Assembly: GCA_023333565.1 (NCBI GenBank)
Contig: JAJKFH010003075.1
Span: 1,663,501 to 1,727,500 of the forward strand
Direction: 5' to 3'
Length of the DNA stretch: 64,000 nucleotides
Source of the DNA: Puffinus mauretanicus
Taxonomy: Eukaryota > Chordata > Aves > Procellariiformes > Procellariidae
The notes beneath the pieces are model-generated. The model was not told the DNA's origin and did no database searches. It worked only from the letters and a program-made list of their open reading frames with translations. Of the stretch, positions 39,301-51,300 are shown piece by piece; position 1 is the stretch's first letter, and the number at the start of each line of letters is the position of its first letter. The position numbers and the translations under genes are program-made.

Positions 39301-42300
39301 GCAGATGAACACATCAGTAAAAGTACCTGTGATGAACTTTCAGTAATGATTTTAATAAGATTGGAAGCATAACTATTTGCACTTCAAAATTCTTAAGAAT
39401 AGCGTTATGGTATGGCAATAAGAGATTAATGGAGATCTTGCAAAAAAAGATAAATGGCACTACAAGAATACCAGAAAACTGGGGGGATGGGGGCGAAATT
39501 AATTGAACCTATACTTTTGATAAATATTTATTTTTTTGCAGAAGAAAAATGCACACTAGTTTGAGCTGTCATTATGCTAACCTATATCCTATTTTTCATA
39601 TTATTAGAAATACATAATGTGGTAGTTTATATTCAAAAATAAAACCAGAATGTATATACCTCATGTATTTATCCAGAAATACACTAAGGTTACTATGGTT
39701 ACGAAAAATCCATTACCTTTGAATACAGAATGAAAAAGTTTGACTTAAAGTCTGCACTATTTATTATAGCGATCATCAACAGCCTTCAGGAGGTTCTCTA
39801 ACTGGATTCATTTTTCAGTGTCAAAACTGACCCACCACACCAGTAGCTTATGGCCTGTGCAAGGCAAAGAAATTTGAACTATATGAATTTTTAAATATGT
39901 TTTATACTAACTCAAGATGCAGAAATGGCTTTGAATTTTAAGGCCTTACATTAAAAAGAAAGTAGGGTCTTGGTACCCTTTTTCCCCAAGTTGTCCGATA
40001 TGAAATGCTTTATTTTTACTTGTACCTACTACCTTATGCAAATTCTGATGGGTCCAGAATAGTGCTTATGATGTGCTATGATACTTCTAGCTCAATATTT
40101 TGTTTTTTATTTTGTTTTTTGTTGTTTGAATAATGTCTGAACAAATAACTTGGATACTTCATTAAACTACACCAATTACATTAAAATAGGAAGTCAGATT
40201 ACCATGCTTCACTGTACTGCCAAATAACAGTCATTTAGCTTCTATGCAATAGTTTTAGAGAACTGATATAACTTGGTTATTGATACATTGCATAACTGTT
40301 ATCAGAAGAAAATGGATTATTAGTTTATGCTTTTAACAAATGAAGTAAACATAGGCTATTCGGGAAAACAACACAGTGTCTCTCTAATATTTAAGAAAGA
40401 CAGTAGAAAAAACTATTAAACCTGTACATAATATCTTGTCTTCAACAGCTTACAGTTTACTTGTTTTGAGAGCTAGATGGCACGAGATCAAAAGTTATTA
40501 AACCATTAAAAAGATGACTCGGGTCCTGTGAAAGAGGACAACACAGCACAAGATTTAGCTACACCATAGTGACATTAATTTCTGAGTCCCAACAAAGAGT
40601 TCTGTGAAGGATTCTTCAAAAATGGAACCCTTCAGGGTTTAAAGTTCATCCAGCCCATTTTAAAATTATTTTTCTCTTCCTCTGAAATAGGAAGGGGTCA
40701 GTCATATAATTATTCATAGCAACTATGAGATACCCATCTGACATGTTACCTAGCAGAGAACTCACCTTTTACAACATGTTTAGTTCCATTTCCAAAGTAA
40801 ATTGGTACTCCATTCATATATAAAGTATATTGTGTAATAATACCATTTGGTGTTTTGGGTGGACTCCAACTCATCAGCAGGAACGTGGGAAAAGATATTG
40901 CTGTGGGTGATTGCACGTCTTCAGGGACTGGTGAAAAAAATGTATAACATTATATTATATTCTATTTCCACAAATAAAAATAATTTCAGTGAGCGGCTAC
41001 TAGCAGAATGATTTTTGGTAAAATTGAAATTTCAGAAGAGATTTTATGCTTGCAACATTCCAGCACTTTTAGAACTCTCCTATTACATGTGAGGTTTCCT
41101 AGCTAAACAGAAACTTCTATGAAAGACAAGGGTACACTCTTTGCTTTTTAGAATAATTATGCTCATATAACTTTATGTTTCCAGCTTGATAACACTGAGC
41201 AAGGGGAGGGGTACACAATTTTACTACAGCCCTTTTTTTAATACAAATTATTTTCTCTTCCTTCATGCTTTTTTCCCTAACTACGAAGTGATCATTCTTT
41301 CTAATCACAAATGCAGATGCTGTATTCTTAGGCACTACCCCTTATTTCAGACTTTTCATAATTCAGTACACTTAGTAATGTTTGTTTAGCGTAGATTTTA
41401 TGTATATAATATACTGGAAGTTGGCAATGGATAATAATTTAAAGGCTGAGTTCTCTCACCGTTCCAATGAGTTATATGCTAGAAGCACAAGCAATCCCAC
41501 TGAATATCGCAAGGGGAGCAGAACTGGGGCCTTAGTCTGGGAGGAATATCTTGTAATTTACAAGCTCTGTGCTAGCAATTTAAAACAATAACTAGCAGTG
41601 GCTGGCAATGTGAAAACAATATAAAGTAATGAATGTTTCAATAGGGAAACAGGGATAGCTGGAGGGTGTGATATGGAGTCTGTCTTCTGTATCATCAATT
41701 TATTGTTACTAAGAGCATGCAACAAGAGCGTCCAAAAATAAAAACTCCACACATTGACTTTTTGTTCAATTCTTCTGAGGGATAAAACACATGTTTCGCT
41801 ATGGCTTTATTTGATCTCGGGGGGAGAGGAATCTATTCTTGCCTAAACCTTTCCAATATGACAGCACATCTGCAAACAGTGGATGTTTTTCTCAAACACG
41901 TGTAAGAATTCCTGCTTTATTCACTAAGCTGAGAAAATAAGACATAAACAATTTATTTTTTAATTACTGTACTACACCAGAAAGAAATATACAATACTGT
42001 ATTTCATGTTCACGTCACGGGGTCCATTAACTATTTGGCTGTCAGAGGCTACACCCTTTCATGGATAATGCCACCAGACGTTAGAACTTCCAAGAGGCGA
42101 TAATTGGATTTTGATTTGATTGGTGCTGCTGGCAGTTGCTAACATGTTCACATCAAAACGCTGTTCTAGTAATGTTAGACTGCAATCTTCAGGACTGTCC
42201 TTATCAGGACAACGGCTTGCATGACTACCTGCTTTGGCAGCAGTTCAACACTCCAGCATTCTTTTAATCATTGTGGTTGTAATTCACATAACCTTATGCT

Positions 42301-45300
42301 AAAATTTTGTTTGTTTTATTGGTACTCTGTTACTACCTAGTTTACATGAAAAGATAAAACAAAGAACTGTGGGAGGGAGGGAATTTTTAAAACTACTCCA
42401 CATCATGGAAGATTAACTACTGTCCTATAAATACATGTCAAGTCTTCATTATTCTACTGGTGTAAATTTGGAGTAACTAATGATTTTAACTGGATTAACA
42501 TGGCTTTAGGGTGATAGAACCAGGAGATGTGGACTTCATGTTTAATTGAGAATGGAGTTAGATATGTCACAGATATTTTGGGAGCATTTGCTCCAGTAAT
42601 TGATGTGTATTACTTATCAGCCTCGTGTCTAAAGTCAGAACTGTAATGTATTTTCTCTTTCTTCCTGCTCTAGTTCTTAATGTAAGTATAGAAAACATTA
42701 ATTTACACTCACAACCTTTAAGATTGAGCACAACAACATGTAAAAGTGTTTACAAAAAAAAGGGAAAATCTGAGCAATGATAAATAAATAACTCAATTGG
42801 CATTTGGAGGTTTCATCACACTGAAATAATTGTTGCCTATTGCTGGTGTTTAGCAGTTAAAAGAAACCATGGAAATCAACCGTTTGATTCTCAATTTCAT
42901 ACTGTGCCATACAATCAATTCTTTTTAGTCAGACTGTCTCTAGATTTACTTCTGAGCCATAGTAAAATGAGGAAGCTTTCATTAATCTTTCAGATGCTTC
43001 ATATTAATGACAAGGCTCTTGCATGAACAATGTAACAGCAATTAAAAAGCCCATTAATCTGCATTACAGCTATTAAAGATGCATGTCATTAAAGGGTATG
43101 GAGTTTGATTCATTTTCGCACCCCCCCAAAAAATGGAGCAATTATGGTCTGGCAATGCACTTTGTCATCAAATTAGGTTGGGGTTTTCCAGCAAATGGCT
43201 TTGCAGCATTTAGCTCTTCTCCTGTTTTATTATTCATGACTGAAATGTGGAAGTCAAGACCTTTGAAATTACTTTACCTTCTTGTGGAGTGGAGATGTTC
43301 AATGCATGCAAGCTCTCAGTACAGCCAGCCAAAGTGCAAGCAGTTAGGGTTACAGCATAGTTTGTGAAGGGATGCAAGCCTGTCAATATGCCTGCAATAG
43401 AAGAAAGCAAGGTGTTACGCATGTACAGTGTACAGACTGATTACATACATACACAGACAGAAGTAAAAAACTAAAGTTTTCTGTTACAGGCTTCCACTGT
43501 TACAGGCGGAAAAGAAAAATGATTTTAAGGTTTCATTCCTATTTTATGCCATGACTTAAATTTTGCAAAATAAATTGAGAGTAAATGGTATTTTATTCCA
43601 TTCTTAATACTAATGAGGCAGCTAAGTTTCTTTAGTTATGCTCACTATAACAGATACTACTTCAAGATTGAGGTGTATATTTTAATATAACAATGACAAT
43701 AAAGGAGGTTTTTTTCCCTAGTTCCTGCCTCATACAGTTTTTTCAGTTATTCATTTTGTTTTTCCAAGGAATTTTCACTGTCTCCTAGAACAAAATTTTT
43801 TTAATGTTTCCTCTCCTAATGTTGCCCCTATTCATCCATAAACTGAAATCTCTTTTTCATATGAAACATCCCACTTGTGTTCCATTACTTCAGCGGCAGC
43901 ATATAGACCATATATTTGCTATACTACTACAGTAACATAATTTAGGTGACACAGTGCCCAAGGGTTTACAAGAAGATCTGTAATCTTATGCTTTTTCAGG
44001 TCCTGCTTATGTTAGTGAAAAGAAGTTGCTAGATTCCCACATATTGATCAGCTCTTTGTGGTAGCGAATGCAACAAATCATTGCTTATCACTTCAGGAAG
44101 TTACACAATATTTTGAACTGCAATATACAGAAGGACTACATGGAAAAAAATGTAGTTTACAGTCATTTTCAGAAACAACAGCAGTTCCCATTTCAAAGGA
44201 GGTCCGACAATAGATGGAATGAAAATGCAGTAGTAATTAAAAGAAGGCCAATTCATGTCAAGTTTTATTTCAAACCATGTTCTCATCTTGACTCTCACAG
44301 CTTTTAGTGAAATCAATGGGGTGTTTCATCAAAAAAACCTAAAATTTGTAGCAAACTATGTTATTTCGGTACTGTCCGACACTGGGATTTTGCAAAGCAG
44401 CTTCAAAAACCACAGTACCTCAGAAAACCATAATTCTTGGTCAAATGTCCCATAGTACAATAAGACTGCAAACCCCCTCAGCATTACGTGTACACAAACA
44501 GGTAGAAGAAATTAGTCCTTATTATTACTTTTTATTGAGTTGCTATATATAATGCACCATAACTTTGGGTTTCATTAAAAAAATGCCTTTTTTCCCCCCA
44601 CATAAGCCCTTTATAGTCACAAAAAGGGCCTGGAGAATTTGATGCTGGAAGTTAACAGTTACAGCATAAATATATTATTTTCTGAGTGGGACAATCAAAG
44701 TCTGTGAATGTTTATATTGTGTTTACTAATAGGTGTGTTCACATGCAAAATATGAGATTAGCTTTCACTGAATTAGTAATGTTTGTGTCTTTTCTCGTAA
44801 TTAATCCAAAAACTTCAAAGGTTGGCATTGCAATGATCTTTCTATTTGAGTTCTCTGAGGTCCAGTTCTACTCGTACACACAAAGAGATATTCAGAAGTA
44901 ATCACATTTACTTCAGAGTAGTGTTAAACTAAAACCAGTTGATCAGAATCTGCTCTCTCTGGTTATAGTTTTGATTTTGCAAATCCCCAGTTAATAGTGG
45001 AAAGCTGTACTGCCATCTTACTATCTAATGTAAATGCGACAGGAAAGAAAAAGAATGTTTTGTCAGCCACCACCCAAGCAAATGTGCCTGTAATCTTTCT
45101 GTGATGGAAGGCAAATATTTTTAAGAGCATTCAGAAAGCAGAAAACAGAAAATAATGATGTTTTAAAGCATTACTATCCCTGTAAAGCAGGAATATTGGA
45201 ATCTACGGTAAATTCTTCAGCACAGAAATTTCATGAGTCGAAAACCATCTTTTTTGCATAAGACTTAGTACAAAGCACTTATTTCCAGATCATAGAGGGT

Positions 45301-48300
45301 TAAACATGGGAAAGTATAAAAGGTACTATTGGAATTACCTTCAGCAAATAAACACATGCAGAAACCAAATCCTCTAACTGTGACATTTGCAAGTTCTCGG
45401 TCAAGAGGAGCATGGTTAGTGTATATGCCATCTCTCTATTCACTCTGCTGTGCTTTAGGAAGCAATTTAGTTTTATTTGTACATTTAGCACTTGTAGCAT
45501 TCTTTTCTTATGAAGCAGTGAATTAATGCTCCTTGCATTTCCTGATGGAAGACATTCTGTGGGGTCACCAATGGCTTCAGGCACTGAGAGCTGCAGTAGC
45601 ACATATCCAGAAAGATGCCCATAGCAGTTGGATTGGGTTGTTTGGTTTACTTTTGACAAAGTAGAAAGGTTTTATATAAAGCACCTGCAGTGCAACAGAG
45701 TGTACATTGCACAGGTAAGTTTGTGAAGGGCAGTGTGAATTTGAAAAAAAAAAAAACGAAAACAAATAAACCCTTTTGCAACAGAAAGTTTATGTTAAAA
45801 AAAAATATTCAGCAAAGGCAGCAACTTAGAAAATAATTTGTTGATTTCCTAATTAACGTTTTTCCTTCACATGTAGTCTTGCACTATTTTCTTTCAACAA
45901 AGAAACAGATGTGCTGCATAGGTAGGCAATAGAAAGTGCACAGATTTTATTTACATACTTCAGCAAACTACTTTTTTTCTCAGCTGCCAACCTATCTGTT
46001 TGGCCAGCATCCACTGTAATCTGTTCTCCTTCATTATGTTAATCTGTGGGCGGAAAGATTTCTGTCATCTTCAAATCGCTTGTACAGCAATGGTAAACAC
46101 CTTGGCCTGTCTGTAATTGGACAGGTGTCTGCATTGGTGTCACCCGGCTTTTAATTCAATTAAAGAACTGGCTGCTCTGCTCTCATTACCCACTCATTTC
46201 CTCTGCACTTTTAGTCAGTCAGTGAAATTTACACTCAGTGTCTGACTATCTTAGAGTACAAAGTCAGCAGTCCCATAGCAAAGATCATCACTGATACACG
46301 TGAATTAATTTATAGCACAGCAAAATAAATTTTGCAATAAAAAATAGCCTATGAAGTTGGTTGACAGCTTTAAAAAACTTTCCCTAACTCCTCAATTATC
46401 ATAGTCTCAGACTGGCATCTCTTGTCTATACCAAATAATTGCTGATCTGATAAGAGTCCATCAGGCTTTCCAAGACAGGATGCTAACAAAGCAAAATTTG
46501 GCCGCAACCACACTTGCATATATTCTATTAATGTTAACAGGAGAGGGGTAGATAAATTGTCACTTTGATCAGGAGGTAGAATTAGAGGCATCATCAATAT
46601 TTAAGAAGAGGGTCAGCCTCCCACATTTGGGATATGAGTCCCATTCATTCAGCCTGCCACTACAGAGCAGCTGAATACATCTAGACTTAAAATTTACATC
46701 ATAGACTACGTTCCAAGCCTTAAAATCCACATGGGGAATCGGAGACAGTAAATCATTCTAACACACCACTCCTATCTGCCCACTCAAAGAACCTTTGGAA
46801 ATAAATTAAAGTTCTAACACAGACATTTTGACACAGTGACCCCATGAAACTGAATAATGTCATTTGTTAAATATGAATGTAAAGTTAACAGTCTAAAAGA
46901 GTGATCTGGAATCACACCTAGAACATTAAGCCCACTTTATATGCAAAACTAGTATTTAATTTTCTATACTTTTATTTAAATGATCTTTAATTATTTGCAA
47001 TATTTAAAGTTGAGGTTTAGAGTTGTGTCAGAGAGAAAACGCTAGGTTCATTCTTGCAGATAAGGGATAAAAACATTGACATGGACAGTAGAAAGGGGTC
47101 AACGATGAATTTATGGTAAAATGGATGCATGGACTAGTCAGAGTTAGTTGCATCTTTATATCCACTCCATTCATAATTCTAAGGCATACAGTACATAATA
47201 ATATTAAATATCCAGCTTCTTCCTTTCACTTCTTCATAAACCAGACATTTCTTTTGTTCAGTACATCTAAAAGGTAGGTCTCGTATATTTAGGTAGCTCA
47301 GCAAGATTCCACAGTATTCTGGCAGATTTTGAGGGGAAAAATAGTACTTCTCATTAAGGAAAAAGTTTTATCACTAAGGTATGAGGGCTAATATTCTGTT
47401 CACAAACACTGAAAAATAAATTCAAAGGCAATTATAGTATTTTAGCAATTTCCTCATCCAGTTAAAAGACTTTCATGAAAGCAGCTGCTTCACTGTTCCA
47501 ATCTGTCATCCTGCTTTTTCAGAAAGTTGTTTCAAAACACCACCAGGTCTTCAGAGCTGAAAAGACACTCTTGCTTATGGTAACTTACAGAGCTTTTACT
47601 CTGCATAATGAATTGGTTAAACAAATATAAATTGAGGTGAGTTTTTTAAAATACATTTATGGAATGAGCCTTCCCATAAAAACAAAACTAAACCCACTCG
47701 CCCACACACACAACTCACAAAAAAGCTATTTAATCTTACAGATGTAACACAAATACTAAAGTTCTTTTCCTCACTTCCACAAAAAAATGCACTCAGCTAA
47801 GATGGTGGAAGAGTACAATTTTGCAAGGCTAGTTCAATTTTTTTTTTTTTTACAGGTAAATTTAACTAATTGTAATTATAACCAGGCATTGCTTTCATAT
47901 GCAGCCTGAAAACTCAGCTCTGCTACTGAATATTAAGATTCCCAAAGTCAACCACAGAGCTTACCCACACAAATTCCATTTGTTTCACAAGCTGAGTGTA
48001 TTTTTTGCCAAAGGGACTTTTCCTTGCCAGATTTTTTCATTGTTTCCTCCCTAACACTGTACTTCATAAGGACTTATTTTGAAATACACATATTGCAATT
48101 GAAAGAACACTTGACCTTACAGATTTACCTTAATTCTTGTTTAAGCTCTTAAAAAAAAAAAATTACCAGATCTCCCCTCCCCAAACCTAAAGACTTTTTA
48201 GCCAACTTGAATGCCTGAGGTCATACAGCATCTGTCTAACAAAGTCACTTGTGTGTCGAGATGCATCATTGCCACAGTACACTTAATCACAGTCCACTGA

Positions 48301-51300
48301 CCAGAAAAGGAAGTCTTCAACTGACTTTGTGTTTTCGACAGATTGTAGCAAAAACTGTTTAAGTACATGCGTCTTCTGCATATGCATTTCTGGACTGAAA
48401 GCCTGTGCACATCAATCTGTCGCATACATCTGCATTTTTAAAGCATCTTCTACCATAAGGATAGTATGAGTCATAAAATTTTGAAGAATTATTGAACAAG
48501 AGGGCACCTGTTCCAACTCTTTGGCTGATAAGAACAAAAAAAGGTTCACTTCAGTTACTGGATTTCTGTGGCTTGGAAGACCCTTCTTTTCCCAACAGAA
48601 AAATTTCATAATCCACCATACACAAGCTCCACTTGGCCTTGAAGATGCAATTCAGGTTGCAGTGGTTCAAGGAAACCTGTTACGTTCCCCATAACACAGT
48701 GCAACCCTCTGGCTGCTTTAATTTGCAGAAAACCTTAGCCCAACAGTGTAATTTTGCACCAAGAGTCAATTAACCACAGAGAGTATTGATTCTGTAATAT
48801 CTATCACTATGTTACTCTTGATCCTTCCAGATAACTTTGTCATTATTCATTTTCTGCAGGGTGATTAATTTTAAAAGTTTGCAGAGAGAGAAAGACAGAC
48901 TGTTAACTTTTTTGCAAACTTTTTTATCAGTCTGTCTGTAAAGAACATATTAATAATCCTTTCCATCCTCACAAACATTAAGAAGTTGATTTCTTTTTAT
49001 TAATAAAAGTATTGGTATGTAGCTAAGAGTTGATGTAATTTTGATAGAATGTTTAGGTGTATTTAATCAGACAATTTACATTTCATATGAATAAATTTAT
49101 ACAACAGCATTGGACTGTAAACAAGATTCATTTAGGTCTAAACTCAATCAAGTTAGAACCTTAATATTGCAGAATATTAATATCATTTATGTTTTAGAAT
49201 ACACATATTGAAAAATATGCTGCTAGTCTGCTAAAGCCATTTAAATGAAAGGAGATACGAACCTACATTCTGCCACTCTGATTTAGAGTAATTAGGAGCT
49301 CAAGCACCGCCTGACAACTCTCAGAAACCTAATGGGCATAGACAGATCTATTGGCTACCCTACGTTGCATTAGCTGCCGCAGTCAAACAGGGGTCTGAGC
49401 AGGGGCTGAGGTGCAGCTTCTGGTATACTCCTTCAGCTCCTCCCACCGAGAGAGGTGGGCGTACATGTGGGCAAGAGAGATGGAGAGACCAAATCTCCTT
49501 AAAACACCCACAGGGACAAAACAGGCCAACAACGAGCATCGCAGCCCTCAAGACAAGGGTCTTGATACACGATACCCCTTTTTGTCAGAAGGGCGCGTAC
49601 AGCCTTCCAGATCTCGCACACCATGGCATGGCACTGTAAAGCGCATACCGTGGTTCTTCCAGCTATGGGAAATATTCAGATGTTTTCCGTCATCTATGTG
49701 TGCTTTCCACCAATGGTTCTTCTACAAAATGATGATAAAGAGAAATAATTTACCTGAAAATGACAATCATTCTTGTATTTAAGCATGGGTCAAGCACCTG
49801 ATGAAGCAGCTCTTGAAAACCATATTTTCAATACAAAGTTTGGGCTTTATTACTTTAAACATTCTGTCAGATTTTAGTTTTAAATAAACACAATCTAAAT
49901 ATACCAAACCTGGTTAGTACATTGTGATTCTTTGTATCTTCATGAAATGTTTTAGAATGTTAGAAATTTGTCCCAACTTGGAGTATGGATTTGGGAGTCC
50001 TGCTAGCGCTCTGGCCCTGCATATATTTACATTAGTTGGTCTGCTATTCTTCTCTGCAAATTTACAAAAATCTCATTAACTGCAGCATAGGAGTGTTTTG
50101 AGTGTAAAATATTTGCGCAAATCAAGAGCTTTCAAGTAAATTCAAGTGCGTGAAAGTAATATCCAAGTAATTCATTAATGATTTCACGTGGCAAAATACC
50201 TGGCTGTGGTAAATTGCTTATGGGCCCCGTGTAGATCAAAGTACCCCGAAGAAAACAGCATTTTCTAAAAGCCACCACAGACAGCAAACTCTCATTTTAG
50301 GCTCACCCCACCAGCGCAGGCGCATTGGCCGTCCTCAGCTCCCAGCCCGTGGGGAGCAGCCGGCCCCCGCTACCCCCATCTTGCGGGGCCCCGAGCGGCG
50401 CTCTGGGGCCTGGCCCTGGGGCTGCAGGCCCTGCGACTCCCAAACCCCGTCGGAGGCGGTGGTCAGGGCGCAGAGGCCGGTCACAGGGGCCGCAGGCTGC
50501 TTCGGCAGCGCCTGCTCGGGCCTGGCAGAGCTCCCCCTGAGAGGGAGAACCTCTCAGCTGGCGGCGTTTCTCTGAGCGCGGGCGTTTGCCGGTCAGGCAG
50601 CGAGCGTCCCCAGCCCTGCGGCCCCGCCGGGGAGCCCGGGCCTATCAGTCACTGGCAGGAGGTCCCATCTCCTCTTCTGAGAGACTCCCTAGCTAGAGCG
50701 CTTTCAAAGCCGAGGCGCAGTCGAGCCACTTTGATTAACCATATTAAATCATTAAATTAACTTTTCCTGAGATATTCATCTGCCGAGCATAAAAGACTAA
50801 AAGGTGAAAAGTAATTATAAACACGTGTCAAGGGAAGGAGGGAACATTCACAGGGCGTTCAGAGGGGAAGCCATCGACAACAATTTTCTCATTATCACAT
50901 GTGCAGCCACAACTTCAGCACTTGGCTATTGCGGCAATGACACAGGCAGGATGAACTGCAAAAAACATACAAAATTAAAAGAGGAATCTGTAATAGGAAT
51001 ACCAAACCTTTGTCAATTCTTTTGCAGCATATTTTATTTAAATATTATTTGCAGCTTTTGCTAGCCTTCTTCACTGCCCGTAATTGGGAACTGATAAAAT
51101 TGAGAGGCTTGTGGATCTCCTGAATTCTACAATGAGAGCAATCTGAATTATAACATGTTTTTCTCCTATGTGCTTGACAAGAGAAGCGTCAGAGGATTGT
51201 GATAAGTGGCACAAAATCTGGTTAGAGGCAAGACAGCTGTGGTGTACCCCAGGGGTGGATACTGGGGCCAATACTGTTCAACATCTTCATTAATGACCTC

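Larger units (their letters stand above)
20263..40765 (-). other. USH2A intron 32 (20,503 nt)
   Basis: The longest intron in the window, with no CR1 or other recognisable transposon. Local features: an A20 run preceded by AATAAA (21571-21606), two G-quadruplex motifs (22167-22187, 23928-23948), a diverged 49-nt repeat pair (22812-22860 and 24440-24488), a 10-bp hairpin (25554-25575), adjacent tandem duplications (29721-29793), an (ATTT)n repeat (30506-30524) and a 148-codon plus-strand ORF (33550-33996). The remainder is AT-rich sequence in which I see nothing specific. Confidence 0.85.

Noticed and set aside
49411..49782. 123-codon plus-strand frame
   Set aside because: Starts with GTG, no recognisable motif, and lies in a GC-richer patch where stops are rarer.
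50325..50575. Pro/Ala/Arg-rich frames within the CpG island
   Set aside because: The 50325 frame starts with TTG and the composition is what GC-rich DNA gives in any frame; treated as an island, not a coding sequence.
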